A DNA stretch of 48,551 nucleotides from Melioribacteraceae bacterium. GTDB lineage: Bacteria; Bacteroidota; Ignavibacteria; Ignavibacteriales; Melioribacteraceae. Positions 1 through 9,168 of the stretch are shown in pieces; within the stretch, counting starts at the first letter, position 1, and each line of letters starts with the position of its first letter. Where the stretch lies: NCBI GenBank assembly GCA_015493615.1, contig WGCV01000025.1, positions 1 to 48,551 of the forward strand, given 5' to 3'. Made by a program: the position numbers and the translations under genes. The notes beneath the pieces are model-generated. The model searched no databases. It was not told the DNA's origin and saw only the letters and a program-made list of their open reading frames with translations.

Positions 1-497
1 ACAACATTTCGTTCCTTCAACGTCCGCCACGGCGGATTGTTCGTTGAAGGTATTTAGCATCGTTACTTTCATACCTTCGAGGAAACGAGTACCTCGAAGG
101 AAAGTTAAATGCCGAGTTTTCTCACATTTTGCTTAATTTTTTAATTCCCCTCTGGACAGAGGGGTGGATTCCGACGGAGCGGGGCGAAGTCGGAAGACGG
201 GGTGTGGAAGGAGACTAATTTTTACACATTTTGTTTAAATTTTAGGCAAAGCACCTACCCCGACTACGCTAAAGCGTCGCCACACAACATTTCGTTCCTT
301 CAACGTCCGCCACGGCGGGTTGTTCGTTGAAGGTATTTAGCAGCATCATACTTTCATACCTTCGAGGAAACAAGTACCTCGAAGGAAAGTTAAATGCCGG
401 TTTTCTCACATTTTGTTTAATTCTCAGGCAAAGCCCCTACCCCGTCTTCCTCCGCCGCGGCGGAGGAATCCACCCCTTCCACGGGAAGGGGAATCTT
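1..497. repeat. Modular palindromic repeat array (modules A-B-C-A-C), no gene
   Basis: This gene-free stretch is built from modules that recur at 45361-45780 in the same orientation and at about 48275-48551 inverted. Module A (1-125 and 284-410) has two hairpins: CCTTCAACG/CGTTGAAGG around an inner TCCGCC/GGCGGA core, and CCTTCGAGG/CCTCGAAGG with a 9-base loop. Module B (147-210) has CCCCTCTG/CAGAGGGG followed by TTCCGAC/GTCGGAA. Module C (243-283 and 425-494) starts with an AGGCAAAGC motif and, in its second copy, ends in CCCCTTCC/GGAAGGGG. The first base of the window lies inside module A, so the element continues upstream. Short open frames across it appear to be repeat-derived and are not called. 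What the element does is unknown. Confidence 0.85.
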
Positions 498-2453
498 TTA
501 CTTCCGCGGGACTACATTGTTATTGCCTACCAAGTGCATTATGTCTTCTTCTTTTGTGCCGGTTGGCCAATCCATCTCATGCCATATCCGGAATGCTTTG
601 ATGTCGTATAATGAGTAATCATGCAATGAAGTATAATCATGAATTACTGTTTCGTCTCCATGCATTATATGACCATCAGCAGGCGGACTTCTTGTCGCTT
701 CTAATCCGGTTAATTCTTGCAACGCCGCCCTTGTCCCCCATGGCTCTCCCGGATCTCCGGCGGGAGGCCCTGACCTTAATGTAATTAGATTGAATCTTAT
801 TGTACTTGGAAATTCGCCCCATATTCCTAATTCTCCATCAACATTTAAATTTCCTTTTGGAACTATTGCTATATAATCAATCACATCATCTTCGTCAATC
901 GGGCCGACGACATAAGTAATTGTTGAATCTATTACTAACGGAATGCTTAATCCTTCTTCATCCAAAAATGGTTTTAATCTTGTATTGTATAAATTAACTA
1001 ATCTGTCAATCGTTACTTGATCCATAGAATTATCGCCATTGCTTGGGAAATATGCATATTTATACACCACAATACTATCCGGCATTTCATTGTTGTTCGA
1101 TTTGCTCCAACGGTTTATGCAGTCGTTATAAAATCCGCCGCCAGTTCCAACGCCATTATAAGCAGATTTGAAAAAACTCCAATTCATAAATCTCTTGAAT
1201 ATACTTGGATTAACCCTTCTTCCGTCCAATAAACTTCCTACTACATTCCCTTCCAAATCCCTTAAATACATATCTATTGCAGTTACTTTTACCGTATCCG
1301 GCAATTTATCCGGCAAAATTCTCTTTGTAGATTCATACACGGAATCAGCGGTTAATATTCCCGCCGTAAACTTCAGCGTATCGGCGTAATTTACATCTAT
1401 ATCGGTTTCGCCGTCAACAAAAACAGAATCTCCGCTTACCTTCAGATAACCTACATCCAACGAATCCGTGTCGTTATTATAGAGCATAAAATGAACCGGC
1501 TTGCTTTTGTCCATCGGTAAATCTAACGACATGTCTTCGCTTATTACCGCTTCGACAGAATCTTTATAATGGTCGCTTGCTATGCCAATAAACTTATACC
1601 ATCTTCCCTCGTCGAGTTTTGCGTTATTCCTTCCGGTTTGTCCGCTTTTTATCGCCACATTAGATTTTTTGCCGAGATATACGCTGTTATCCACCTTGCT
1701 TATTATGTAAGACGCCGCAAAATCCTTTGTTTTGGCTTCTATTACATATACGCCGTTTGCCAAATTGCCGAGTTCTACATTAAACGCATGTTTGCCCGCG
1801 CCTTCGGTTTTGTTGTACAGTTCGTATTGCCTACCGAGTATGTCGGTTAAAACAATCCTTACCGGAGCGCTTTCCGTTAAGTTGTATTCGAGTCTCTTTC
1901 CGTTAAAATTTACGTAAGTTGAGTTTTCCGTATTATCCACTCCGGTTAGCAAACCGAATGTTACGCCCTCTTCGGTGGATGTTCCGGATGTAACCAAGTT
2001 GCCGTTTTCGTCGTAAACATTTACCAAAACGCCGGAGAGAACCTCGCCGGTTTGGGAGTCCTTCGGATAAACGCGCACGGTTGCGTCCAATCTCCCTTTC
2101 GGGCGTTCGTTTGCTTTGCTTGCGCCTTGCGGAATAAGCAGCATCCAGAAAAACAACAGCAGAGAGGCAAGTTTATTTAGCGCCGGTTTGCGGAACATCC
2201 CGCTTGACGCGGTAACTTCTTCCGCCCTATAGCCTACCGCCGGCGGCGCTACCGGCTCTTTTTTCGCTTCTTCTTTCAGTAGATATTTGTGTATTTTCAG
2301 TCGCAGCCAGTTGTCGCTCATGTATTTTAGTTGTAGGTATTTTTCTTCCCCGGAATTGATTAATAGCGAGAGGTTGTGGGTGTTTTGGAAGTTTTTGATT
2401 TCGTATTGTTTACTGCGAGGTTTTCTCCCTTGCCGGATAAGTATCTGTTTCAT
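498..2453 (-). CDS. Secreted or anchored protein with internal T9SS-sorting-like module
   Basis: A 651-aa protein of unknown function. Residues 1-85 are charged. A hydrophobic segment (about 91-110) ending in an Ala-Ser-Lys-Ala stretch looks like a signal peptide or anchor. An alternative start at Met86 (base 2198) would make it a classical N-terminal signal, but the upstream ATG at 2453 has the better ribosome site (AAGGGA). Residues 121-165 resemble a carboxypeptidase-regulatory-like beta fold. Residues about 197-256 (DILGRQY, LANGVYVIEA) match the Por secretion-tail/FlgD-like consensus, but sit mid-protein and not at the C-terminus. The rest contains a region with a conserved feel (VVYKYAYFP, FRIWHEMDWP) that I cannot assign; no HExxH is present. 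The stop lies 3 bases from the edge of the repeat block, so the C-terminus may have been altered by it. Confidence 0.8.
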   Translation of the reverse strand: MKQILIRQGRKPRSKQYEIKNFQNTHNLSLLINSGEEKYLQLKYMSDNWLRLKIHKYLLKEEAKKEPVAPPAVGYRAEEVTASSGMFRKPALNKLASLLLFFWMLLIPQGASKANERPKGRLDATVRVYPKDSQTGEVLSGVLVNVYDENGNLVTSGTSTEEGVTFGLLTGVDNTENSTYVNFNGKRLEYNLTESAPVRIVLTDILGRQYELYNKTEGAGKHAFNVELGNLANGVYVIEAKTKDFAASYIISKVDNSVYLGKKSNVAIKSGQTGRNNAKLDEGRWYKFIGIASDHYKDSVEAVISEDMSLDLPMDKSKPVHFMLYNNDTDSLDVGYLKVSGDSVFVDGETDIDVNYADTLKFTAGILTADSVYESTKRILPDKLPDTVKVTAIDMYLRDLEGNVVGSLLDGRRVNPSIFKRFMNWSFFKSAYNGVGTGGGFYNDCINRWSKSNNNEMPDSIVVYKYAYFPSNGDNSMDQVTIDRLVNLYNTRLKPFLDEEGLSIPLVIDSTITYVVGPIDEDDVIDYIAIVPKGNLNVDGELGIWGEFPSTIRFNLITLRSGPPAGDPGEPWGTRAALQELTGLEATRSPPADGHIMHGDETVIHDYTSLHDYSLYDIKAFRIWHEMDWPTGTKEEDIMHLVGNNNVVPRK

Positions 2454-2686
2454 GGCTTGTCCCTTGTTATTTTTCTTGAGGCAAAAATATTGAAAAGTTT
2501 TTGTTTTTCAAAAATGTTTTGAGGGGAATGTGGGGAGATGCCGGTTTTTTACACGTTTTGTTTAATTTTTGGACAAAGCGCCTACCCCGTCTCCGCCAAG
2601 GCGGAGCCACTCCGCCGCGGCGGATTCCGTGGGAAGGGGAATTGTAACACTCAGTCTAAATCAGACGGTTTGCTATTTAAAGTGTA
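2454..2686. repeat. Intergenic stretch with a module C repeat copy
   Basis: No gene is seen between the 651-aa protein and the next palindromic element. Bases about 2530-2646 are a copy of module C of the repeat array: a GATGCCGG start, a (T)GTTTAATTTTTGG linker, CAAAGCGCCTACCCCGTC, then two adjacent TCCGCC/GGCGGA hairpins (2592-2605 and 2611-2624) and a GGGAAGGGGAAT end. The doubled hairpin distinguishes this copy from the other module C copies in the window. Confidence 0.75.
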
Positions 2687-2829
2687 AGCGTCATTACGAG
2701 GAAGAATGTAGCGACTGACGAATCAATCTCACGGGTGTTCAGCCTAAGCGGTTAAACCATCTTTGAACATTCGTCAACAGCGTGTTTTCCCGTGAGATTG
2801 CTTCGTCGCAAGCTCCTCGCAATGACGCT
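2687..2829. repeat. 143-bp MITE-like palindromic element (family GCGTCATTNCGAGGA)
   Basis: Long imperfect terminal inverted repeats are visible. The left arm opens AGCGTCATTACGAGGA and runs to AATCTCACGGG. The right arm runs from CCCGTGAGATTG to CCTCGCAATGACGCT. The centre is not palindromic and carries an asymmetric core (AACACGCTGTTG and GGTTTAACCGCTTAGGC on the minus strand). The same core recurs at 40436-40490, 37052-37100 and, degenerately, 37490-37535. It has no coding capacity. A degenerate half-copy follows at about 2895-2965, immediately before the stop of the downstream gene. GTCATTGCGAGGAGCG-type repeats are common in many bacterial genomes; the retained core argues that this is a defined element and not random palindromes. 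Confidence 0.8.
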
Positions 2830-2972
2830 TAAATTTTAAGAACAAACCCGTTAATACAAACCAGCATTGAGAATAAAAGAACACACCGCCATTGCTAGCG
2901 ACCAACGGGAGCGCGGCAATCTCACCGGTATTCAACTACCGCGGTTAAACCGAGTTAGGGCATTCAGTCATT

Positions 2973-5966
2973 CTAATCAACATTGGGCTTAACAATTACA
3001 CCGATGTTTTCTTGCCCCTGGACTTTGATGGTTATCGGCTCTGAAGTTACGCAATGAGTAACATATTTATATTCTTCAATTTTTTTCTGTTTTCTGAGCC
3101 ACTCCCAATCGATGAAACCATTGCCGCGACCGCTGTCCACGGTAAAATATCCTACTTTGAGCGAAGTCAAATTATGGAAAAAATGCGAACCTTGAGACGG
3201 CTCAACGCTGATATCATCCAAATTAGTTTCTATTATTGTTTTTGCCCCCGATATTTGTTCCCATGAAACCGGTATTCCGAGCCAAGGATCCAAGGTGCCG
3301 ATTCTTCCCAAACCGATTAAAAGGTACTTCCTTTTTTTTCTGATTAACCGAGCGTTAATTTTAGCGAGTTCCTTCGCGACATCATAACTTTTACTCCGAT
3401 CAAATTTTAAGGGGTCAACAAATACAATATCGCAAATATCTTTTATGATTCCGTTCCCGAGAGCTTGCTCGCTTTTACATATCAAATTCTCCTTTGTGTA
3501 GTGAGCAACTTCCAGTTCTTCCTTCTCAAAATCAACGACAAGAGGACGCATTTGAAGAAGCGCAAATTGTTTTTTTACTCCGGGCGGGAGCGAAACGTTA
3601 ACCGCAAATTCAATTTCAACGGGAGAACTCATTCCCCAAGTTCCGATTTCAAGTATAGTATCAAGTATTTCGGCTACGGGAAATGTGTTGTGTTTCAGCA
3701 TTGTCGCCAGGGAAAAAATCCTGACTCCTGGGCGGGAAGTTCCGTCGTAAATCACTTCGTTTTCAAATGAATAAGTTGAAGCCACATAATTTAGCGTCCC
3801 ATCTTTTTCGGCGTCTTCAATAGGATAACTCCGTACGGAATCCAAATTTTCAAAGGAAAAAACATCTTTATTCCCGTTTAGGTCCAATGCAAAAAAGTTT
3901 TTCTGTTTGTTGTCAAGGATACTTGTAATGTCCGCGGAGAAAGAATTTTTATTAGGATGTTCGGGACAAAAAGTAAATGGATTGCATCCGTCCACAATTA
4001 TTTTCCCTAAACCGAATCCAACCGTGGCGATTTTATTGCAGTTGTTGTAGGGAAAAGTCGGGTAAAAATTGTAGGATTTCGCGACGCCGGAAAAATCGGG
4101 ATAAAATCGGTCGCCATGCATTTGCCCGACGACTTCCTGAATAATAATCGCCATCTTTTCCTCTTCGAGACGATATGAGGTTACTCCCATATAGTCCCTC
4201 GCGCCTGAACGAAAAACAGACGCATAAATTTTCTTTATCATATTCAAGGTTCTAATCATTCTGATATTGATGTCGGGGTTGTTGTTAGGAAGCATAAAAG
4301 TTTCGTAAACGCCGGCAAACGGATGCCCTTGCGAGTCCTCAAGCAGACTTGACGAGCGTACGGCAAGGGGAGCGGAAGTTATTTCGAGGAAGGCGAATAA
4401 ATCGTTAATGGCTTCTTCCGGGAATTTCGGCGCAGCATAAAAACGAGCGTAAAGTTCCTCGTCCGATTTACACTTGAGAGCAAAATCAAGAAGATTGTTC
4501 ATCTCAAGAAACCGGTCGAAAATATCGGTGGCAATTATCAGCGCTGAAGGAATAAAAATTTCAACATCGTCAAATTCTTCCCAAATATCAAAATTGTTCA
4601 GCAGACGGTTCATAAAACCTATGCCCCGCGCTTTGCCGCCGAGAGAGCCGCTTCCGATTCTAGCTATCGTAGATTTTACTTCAAACAGATCGCGGTTGAA
4701 ATCAAGTATAATTCCTCGTTGACGCGAGTGCCGGAAATTTCTGATATTATTTACAAGCGTTTCCCTTAAATCTTCGACCGAAGTGAAGTCGCTGACCCGC
4801 TTAGGTTTCAGAAGTTCGGCGAGCCAGAATTCCGTGCGCGCTTTAAGCCAGTTGGAAAAGTGATTTCGCAATCCGTGATATAAAAGGGATTCGCCCGGAA
4901 CGGTTTTAATCTTTTCTTCAAGCTCAATAAGATTGGACGCTCGGTCGATTTCATTTCCGTTTTCATCGCGAAAAATAAAGTCCCCGAAGCTGAACTGTTC
5001 ATGCATAAAATTTCTTAAATCGTTCAGAAGGGAAGGAGAATTTTTCCAGATAAAAGCCACATTCAGCTCTTCGGCTTTTTTTCTGTTTTCTTCTTTAGAG
5101 GATTGAAGGAGAAACGGAATATCGGGATGAAGTTTTTTTACTTTTTTTGCGAGACGCAAACCGGCGTTCGGATCTTTTTCACCTTTGCGGGAAAAGTTTA
5201 TATCGGAAATAATTCCGAGCAGAGTATTCTCATATTTTTTAATGTATTTTGTCGCCTCTTCGTAACTGCTTGCCAAGAGAATTTTCGGACGCGCGCGCAT
5301 TCTAAGAAAACGATGAGAAAGATTAATTCCCTCCGAAAGAAGCGATTGCGCCTGCAGAAGAAGCTCGGTGTAAATCATCGGAAGGTAAGAGGAGTAAAAG
5401 CGGATACTGTCTTCAATCAAAATTATGGACTGAATTCCGACCAGGTTTGTATCATGCTCAACATTTAATTTATCTTCCATATATTTTATTATTCCGATAA
5501 TAACCTTGTAGTCGCCGAGCCAGTAAAAAACCCTTTCGTAATATTTAATGTCGGGATGTTCGAGGAGTTCAACCATTTCGTTATTGTCGTAGCCGAGTAA
5601 AACAACGGGAGTATTTATCCCCGCGTTCTTAACCCGTTTGGCAAATTTGCTTGCGTGAATCTCATTAATATGCTGCGTGGCAATGATTAAATCAATCTGC
5701 TTGTTTTTCTTTGCGAAATTAATCGCCGCTTTACCGGACGAATATTGAATCAGTTCCGGCGCGTCGCTGAGGTTCAACCCGAGATACTCCTGACGAAGTA
5801 ATTCATAAAGTCTGCCGTCTTCCTCGAAGATGTAGGAATCGTATAAACTCGAGACGAGCAGAATTTTTCTTATTCTGTGTTGCATTAAGTTGTGAAAATC
5901 TTGGAATTTAGCGAAACGGTTGGTAAATCTGGCTTTTTCTTTCAGAATGTTTTCAATATTAATCAT
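2973..5966 (-). CDS. Double receiver domain / PEP-pyruvate-binding (PPDK N-terminal-like) fusion protein
   Basis: 997 aa, predicted cytoplasmic (no signal or membrane segment). Residues about 34-165 form a degenerate receiver-like domain without the acidic pocket. Residues about 180-320 form a second receiver with the expected acidic pair E185-D186, candidate phospho-acceptor D255, Ser289/290 and K308. From about 432 it matches the ATP-grasp PEP/pyruvate-binding domain of pyruvate phosphate dikinase/PEP synthase: IGSGSLGGKARGIGF (437-451), PLAVRSSSLLED (533-544), GVYETF, IIIQEVVGQ. The swivelling phospho-His domain and the PEP-binding barrel of true PPDK are absent, so it is unlikely to be a complete dikinase. 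A role as a signal-regulated phosphotransfer or ATP-grasp enzyme is inference. It is divergent from trpS across a 167-bp AT-rich gap. Confidence 0.8.
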   Translation of the reverse strand: MINIENILKEKARFTNRFAKFQDFHNLMQHRIRKILLVSSLYDSYIFEEDGRLYELLRQEYLGLNLSDAPELIQYSSGKAAINFAKKNKQIDLIIATQHINEIHASKFAKRVKNAGINTPVVLLGYDNNEMVELLEHPDIKYYERVFYWLGDYKVIIGIIKYMEDKLNVEHDTNLVGIQSIILIEDSIRFYSSYLPMIYTELLLQAQSLLSEGINLSHRFLRMRARPKILLASSYEEATKYIKKYENTLLGIISDINFSRKGEKDPNAGLRLAKKVKKLHPDIPFLLQSSKEENRKKAEELNVAFIWKNSPSLLNDLRNFMHEQFSFGDFIFRDENGNEIDRASNLIELEEKIKTVPGESLLYHGLRNHFSNWLKARTEFWLAELLKPKRVSDFTSVEDLRETLVNNIRNFRHSRQRGIILDFNRDLFEVKSTIARIGSGSLGGKARGIGFMNRLLNNFDIWEEFDDVEIFIPSALIIATDIFDRFLEMNNLLDFALKCKSDEELYARFYAAPKFPEEAINDLFAFLEITSAPLAVRSSSLLEDSQGHPFAGVYETFMLPNNNPDINIRMIRTLNMIKKIYASVFRSGARDYMGVTSYRLEEEKMAIIIQEVVGQMHGDRFYPDFSGVAKSYNFYPTFPYNNCNKIATVGFGLGKIIVDGCNPFTFCPEHPNKNSFSADITSILDNKQKNFFALDLNGNKDVFSFENLDSVRSYPIEDAEKDGTLNYVASTYSFENEVIYDGTSRPGVRIFSLATMLKHNTFPVAEILDTILEIGTWGMSSPVEIEFAVNVSLPPGVKKQFALLQMRPLVVDFEKEELEVAHYTKENLICKSEQALGNGIIKDICDIVFVDPLKFDRSKSYDVAKELAKINARLIRKKRKYLLIGLGRIGTLDPWLGIPVSWEQISGAKTIIETNLDDISVEPSQGSHFFHNLTSLKVGYFTVDSGRGNGFIDWEWLRKQKKIEEYKYVTHCVTSEPITIKVQGQENIGVIVKPNVD

Positions 5967-6133
5967 AATCCGACCTGAAATTCAAACAATTTTTTTATTT
6001 AATTTTATAATTTATAATAAAATTAAATTTCTTTCCGAAATGATTTAGGAGAACGTCAAAAGAGAAAAGATAAAAGTAAATAAAAATATCAGAAATTCAT
6101 TATCTTTAAAATCTTTAAAAACGGGAATTATTT

Positions 6134-7114
6134 ATGGCGAAAAAACGAATTTTAAGCGGTATGCGTCCGACCGGAAAATTGCATCTCGGGCATTACGTCG
6201 GGGCGCTTGAAAATTGGATAAAATTACAGAACGAGTATGAAAGTTTTCATCTTGTTGCAGATTATCATGTGCTGACTACTAATCTCAACACGGATGAAAT
6301 TTACAACAACACTTTAGAGATGGTCATGGATTGGTTGGCGGTCGGGATTAACCCGGAGACAACGCCGATGTTTCGTCAATCGCAGATAAAAGAACACGCC
6401 GAACTTTTCTTAATCTTTTCCATGCTTGTTACAAAAGCAAGGTTGGAGAGAAATCCAACGCTTAAGGACCAGATTCGAGATTTAAATATCGAGAACGTGA
6501 TATACGGGCATCTCGGCTATCCGGTGCTGCAGAGCGCAGACATACTCCTTTACAAAGGGGAAAAAGTTCCCGTCGGCGAAGACCAAGTTCCTCACGTGGA
6601 AATCACTCGCGAGATTGCGCGCAAGTTTAATAATCAATACGGACTTGTTTTCCCGGAGCCGGAACCATTACTGACAAAGTTTTCTCGTCTGCCGGGGCTT
6701 GACGGCGGCTCGAAAATGAGCAAATCGCTGAACAATACGATATTAATTTCCGAAACGCCGGAAGACGTTCAGAAGAAGCTGCGAAAAGCGGTAACCGACC
6801 CGCAGAAGATAAGACGAAACGACCCGGGGCATCCCGAAGTCTGCACAATTTTTACTTATCACAAAAGATTTAATCCCGAAGAAGTTCCGGAAATTGAGAA
6901 AAGCTGCCGCAGCGGGGAGCTTGGATGCGTTGATTGTAAGCTGAAATGTACCGCGAAGATAAATGAGTTTTTAGATCCGATAAGAGAAAAAAGATCGGTT
7001 TACGAAAACGATAAAAATAAAGTTCTAGAGATTCTGCTTGACGGAGAGAGAAAGGCATCGGAAGTTGCAAAAGAAACTATGTCTGAAGTTCATGAAAAAA
7101 TGAAGCTCGGTTAA
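6134..7114 (+). CDS. trpS: Tryptophanyl-tRNA synthetase
   Basis: Class I aminoacyl-tRNA synthetase that charges tRNA-Trp; 326 aa, the normal bacterial length. The HIGH box is HLGH (residues 17-20) in GMRPTGKLHLGHYVGAL, and the KMSKS loop is at 194-198. Notable is a cysteine cluster C237-x20-C258-x6-C265-x2-C268, plus C272, in the C-terminal anticodon-binding half. It closely resembles the C-x22-C-x6-C-x2-C cluster of Thermotoga TrpRS, which holds an iron-sulfur centre. First gene of a compact plus-strand run; its TAA overlaps the scpA ATG by one base, implying co-transcription. The start follows GGGA at a suitable distance. Confidence 0.96.
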   Translation: MAKKRILSGMRPTGKLHLGHYVGALENWIKLQNEYESFHLVADYHVLTTNLNTDEIYNNTLEMVMDWLAVGINPETTPMFRQSQIKEHAELFLIFSMLVTKARLERNPTLKDQIRDLNIENVIYGHLGYPVLQSADILLYKGEKVPVGEDQVPHVEITREIARKFNNQYGLVFPEPEPLLTKFSRLPGLDGGSKMSKSLNNTILISETPEDVQKKLRKAVTDPQKIRRNDPGHPEVCTIFTYHKRFNPEEVPEIEKSCRSGELGCVDCKLKCTAKINEFLDPIREKRSVYENDKNKVLEILLDGERKASEVAKETMSEVHEKMKLG

Positions 7115-7836
7115 TGTTTAAATTAAAACTTCAGCAGTTTGAAGGTCCGCTTGATCTTCTTTTGTTTTTTATTAAACGCGACGAGCTGGATATTTACGAT
7201 ATTCCGATTTCCAAGATTACCAAAGAGTTCATGGAATATCTGAATTTGATGGAAAAGTTAAGTCTGGAAGTTGCCGGAGATTTTATTTTAATGGCTTCTA
7301 CTCTGATGCAGATTAAAGTTAAAATGCTTTTGCCGCGGGAAGTAAATGAAAAAGGGGAGGAGATTGACCCCCGCGAAGAATTGGTAAGAGCGCTGCTGGA
7401 ATACCGCCGCTATAAAGAGATGACCGAGGAATTTGCGGTTCTTGAAAGCGAGCAAAAAAAAATATTTTATCGCGGAAATTTTAAAAACGATGAAATAGAA
7501 AAACCGGAAGAGTTGCAGACGTTGCTGAAAAACGTAACGGTTTTCGATTTGCTTCAGGCGTTTAAGTCGGCAATCACGCGCGCCGAAGAAGAAGAGCACC
7601 TTCATGAAATTGAGAAAGTTAATGTTACAATAGAAGAGCAGATGAATTATATTTTAGATAAAGTAAAAGCCGGAGGAAAAATTAATTTTATTAATCTTGT
7701 TTCCGGAATTCAAGAAAAGATTAGGATAATCGTAACGTTTATAGCCATGCTGGAATTGGTTAAATTAAGAAAGATTGATTTAAAGGAATCGGAAGCTTTT
7801 AACGATTTTGAAATTTACGGATTAGAAAATGGATAG
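7114..7836 (+). CDS. scpA: Segregation and condensation protein A (kleisin)
   Basis: 240 aa. It opens with the ScpA hallmark FKLKLQQFEGPLDLLL and a second helix region DIYDIPISKITKEF. It is the kleisin subunit that bridges the SMC heads in the condensin-like SMC-ScpAB complex acting on the nucleoid. The C-terminal winged-helix region (INFINLVSG, VTFIAMLELVKL) matches the family and is the part that binds the SMC cap. It overlaps trpS by one base upstream and scpB by 8 bases downstream, so the translation of the three is probably coupled. No smc gene is in the window. Confidence 0.95.
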   Translation: MFKLKLQQFEGPLDLLLFFIKRDELDIYDIPISKITKEFMEYLNLMEKLSLEVAGDFILMASTLMQIKVKMLLPREVNEKGEEIDPREELVRALLEYRRYKEMTEEFAVLESEQKKIFYRGNFKNDEIEKPEELQTLLKNVTVFDLLQAFKSAITRAEEEEHLHEIEKVNVTIEEQMNYILDKVKAGGKINFINLVSGIQEKIRIIVTFIAMLELVKLRKIDLKESEAFNDFEIYGLENG

Positions 7837-8473
7837 AGAGTATAAATCCGTAATCGAGTCTATTATTTTCGCATCGGACGAACCCCTTGCCGAAAAGGAT
7901 TTGCTGAACGTAATCCGTGAGATTGACGGCGACGACGTTAAGTTGAAGCTGGGGGAACTAAACGAGCTTGTCGAAGAACTTAATTCCGATTACAAAGAGA
8001 CGGGACGGGCGTTTAAGATTATTAAAATTGCCGGCGGGTACGCTTTTGCAACAAACAAAGAATATGCAAAGTATGTAGGTTTTTTAACTACGGAAAAATC
8101 AAAACGCCGCCTTAGTCAATCCGCGCTTGAAACACTTGCTTTAATTGCATACAAACAGCCGATTACAAAACCGGAAATTGAAGCTATCCGCGGAGTAAGT
8201 TCCGATTATATGTTATCGACATTGTTGGATAAAAAATTAATTAAAATTGAAGGACGCGCCGAAACAATCGGGCGACCGCTCCTTTACGGAACAACCGATG
8301 AATTTTTAAAATACTTCGGATTAAACGCAATAACCGATTTGCCGAAACCGAGAGAGATTGAAGATATTGAACGGGACGCTGAGTTCCTTGACCAGAAAAG
8401 AAAGATAATGATGAATCAGATTGAAGAAAATATTGAGAATGAATTAGAGAGTAAAACAAATGAGATTGAATAA
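7829..8473 (+). CDS. scpB: Segregation and condensation protein B
   Basis: 214 aa. Begins YKSVIESIIFASDEPL, the typical ScpB start. Tandem winged-helix domains include the conserved stretch SALETLALIAYKQPITKPEIEAIRG (residues about 96-120) and GRPLLYGTTDEFLKYFGL. It dimerises and stabilises ScpA on SMC. The C-terminal tail from about residue 180 is charged and variable, as usual. It starts inside the scpA end (8-base overlap), and its own end overlaps the rluB-like start by 14 bases. The chain scpA-scpB-pseudouridine synthase is a widespread bacterial gene order, which supports the calls. Confidence 0.95.
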   Translation: MDREYKSVIESIIFASDEPLAEKDLLNVIREIDGDDVKLKLGELNELVEELNSDYKETGRAFKIIKIAGGYAFATNKEYAKYVGFLTTEKSKRRLSQSALETLALIAYKQPITKPEIEAIRGVSSDYMLSTLLDKKLIKIEGRAETIGRPLLYGTTDEFLKYFGLNAITDLPKPREIEDIERDAEFLDQKRKIMMNQIEENIENELESKTNEIE

Positions 8474-9158
8474 ATTCCTTGCCGAAAGCGGCGTTGCATC
8501 GCGCAGAAAGTCGGATGAACTAATCGAACAAGGACGCGTTGACGTCAACGGAAAAACCGTGGTAAAACTCGGCTTGGATATTGACCCCGAAAAAGATAAA
8601 ATATTTGTTGATGGCGAAAGAGTTAAGCCGGAGCGGAAAGTTTATTATATGTTAAATAAGCCTAAAGGCTTTGTTACAACTACTTCGGACGAACGAGGAA
8701 GAAGAACCGTCGTCGAATTGATTAAAACCAACAAGCATATTTTCCCCGTCGGAAGATTGGACTACAACACTACCGGAATTCTTCTTTTAACGAACGACGG
8801 AGAATTTGCAAATAAGCTTACGCACCCGAGAAATAAGTACGAACGGATATACATTGCCAAGATTAACAGACCGATAGAGGATAAGGATAAGCACAGACTT
8901 CTTACCGGAATTTTTGTTGATAAAAGGAAGAGCAAATTTACAAAGCTGGAACTTCTTCATGAAACAAATCGGGAGAAAGTTGTTGTGGGAACAGTAGAAG
9001 GAAGAAACCATTTTGTAAAAAGAATGTTTGAAACTTTAGGATATAAAGTTCTTGAGCTGCAAAGAATTTCATTCGGAAGGTTTAAATTAGAAGGTCTTCG
9101 TATCGGCGAGTACAGAGAACTGAGTAAAAAAGAGATTGATAAATTATTAAAAAAGTAA
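8460..9158 (+). CDS. rluB: RluB/RsuA-family pseudouridine synthase
   Basis: 232 aa. The N-terminal S4 RNA-binding domain ([22 protein letters not shown], residues 1-50) is followed by the RsuA/RluB/RluE/RluF catalytic domain. The conserved motif [17 protein letters not shown] (about 99-115) contains the catalytic Asp. Members isomerise uridine to pseudouridine in rRNA; the position next to scpB and the sequence favour an RluB-like 23S enzyme, but the substrate cannot be read from the sequence alone. It overlaps scpB and is followed after 10 bases by lysS. Confidence 0.9.
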   Translation: MRLNKFLAESGVASRRKSDELIEQGRVDVNGKTVVKLGLDIDPEKDKIFVDGERVKPERKVYYMLNKPKGFVTTTSDERGRRTVVELIKTNKHIFPVGRLDYNTTGILLLTNDGEFANKLTHPRNKYERIYIAKINRPIEDKDKHRLLTGIFVDKRKSKFTKLELLHETNREKVVVGTVEGRNHFVKRMFETLGYKVLELQRISFGRFKLEGLRIGEYRELSKKEIDKLLKK

Positions 9159-9168
9159 CGGAGGATTT

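Noticed and set aside
327-611. A plus-strand open frame of 94 codons at the left end
   Set aside because: It is translated from modules A and C of the repeat array and continues antisense into the 651-aa gene; the same peptide fragments reappear wherever the repeat occurs.
498-2453. A zinc metalloprotease in the C-terminal half of the 651-aa protein
   Set aside because: The IWHEMDW stretch has HE but no HExxH and no downstream ligand pattern.
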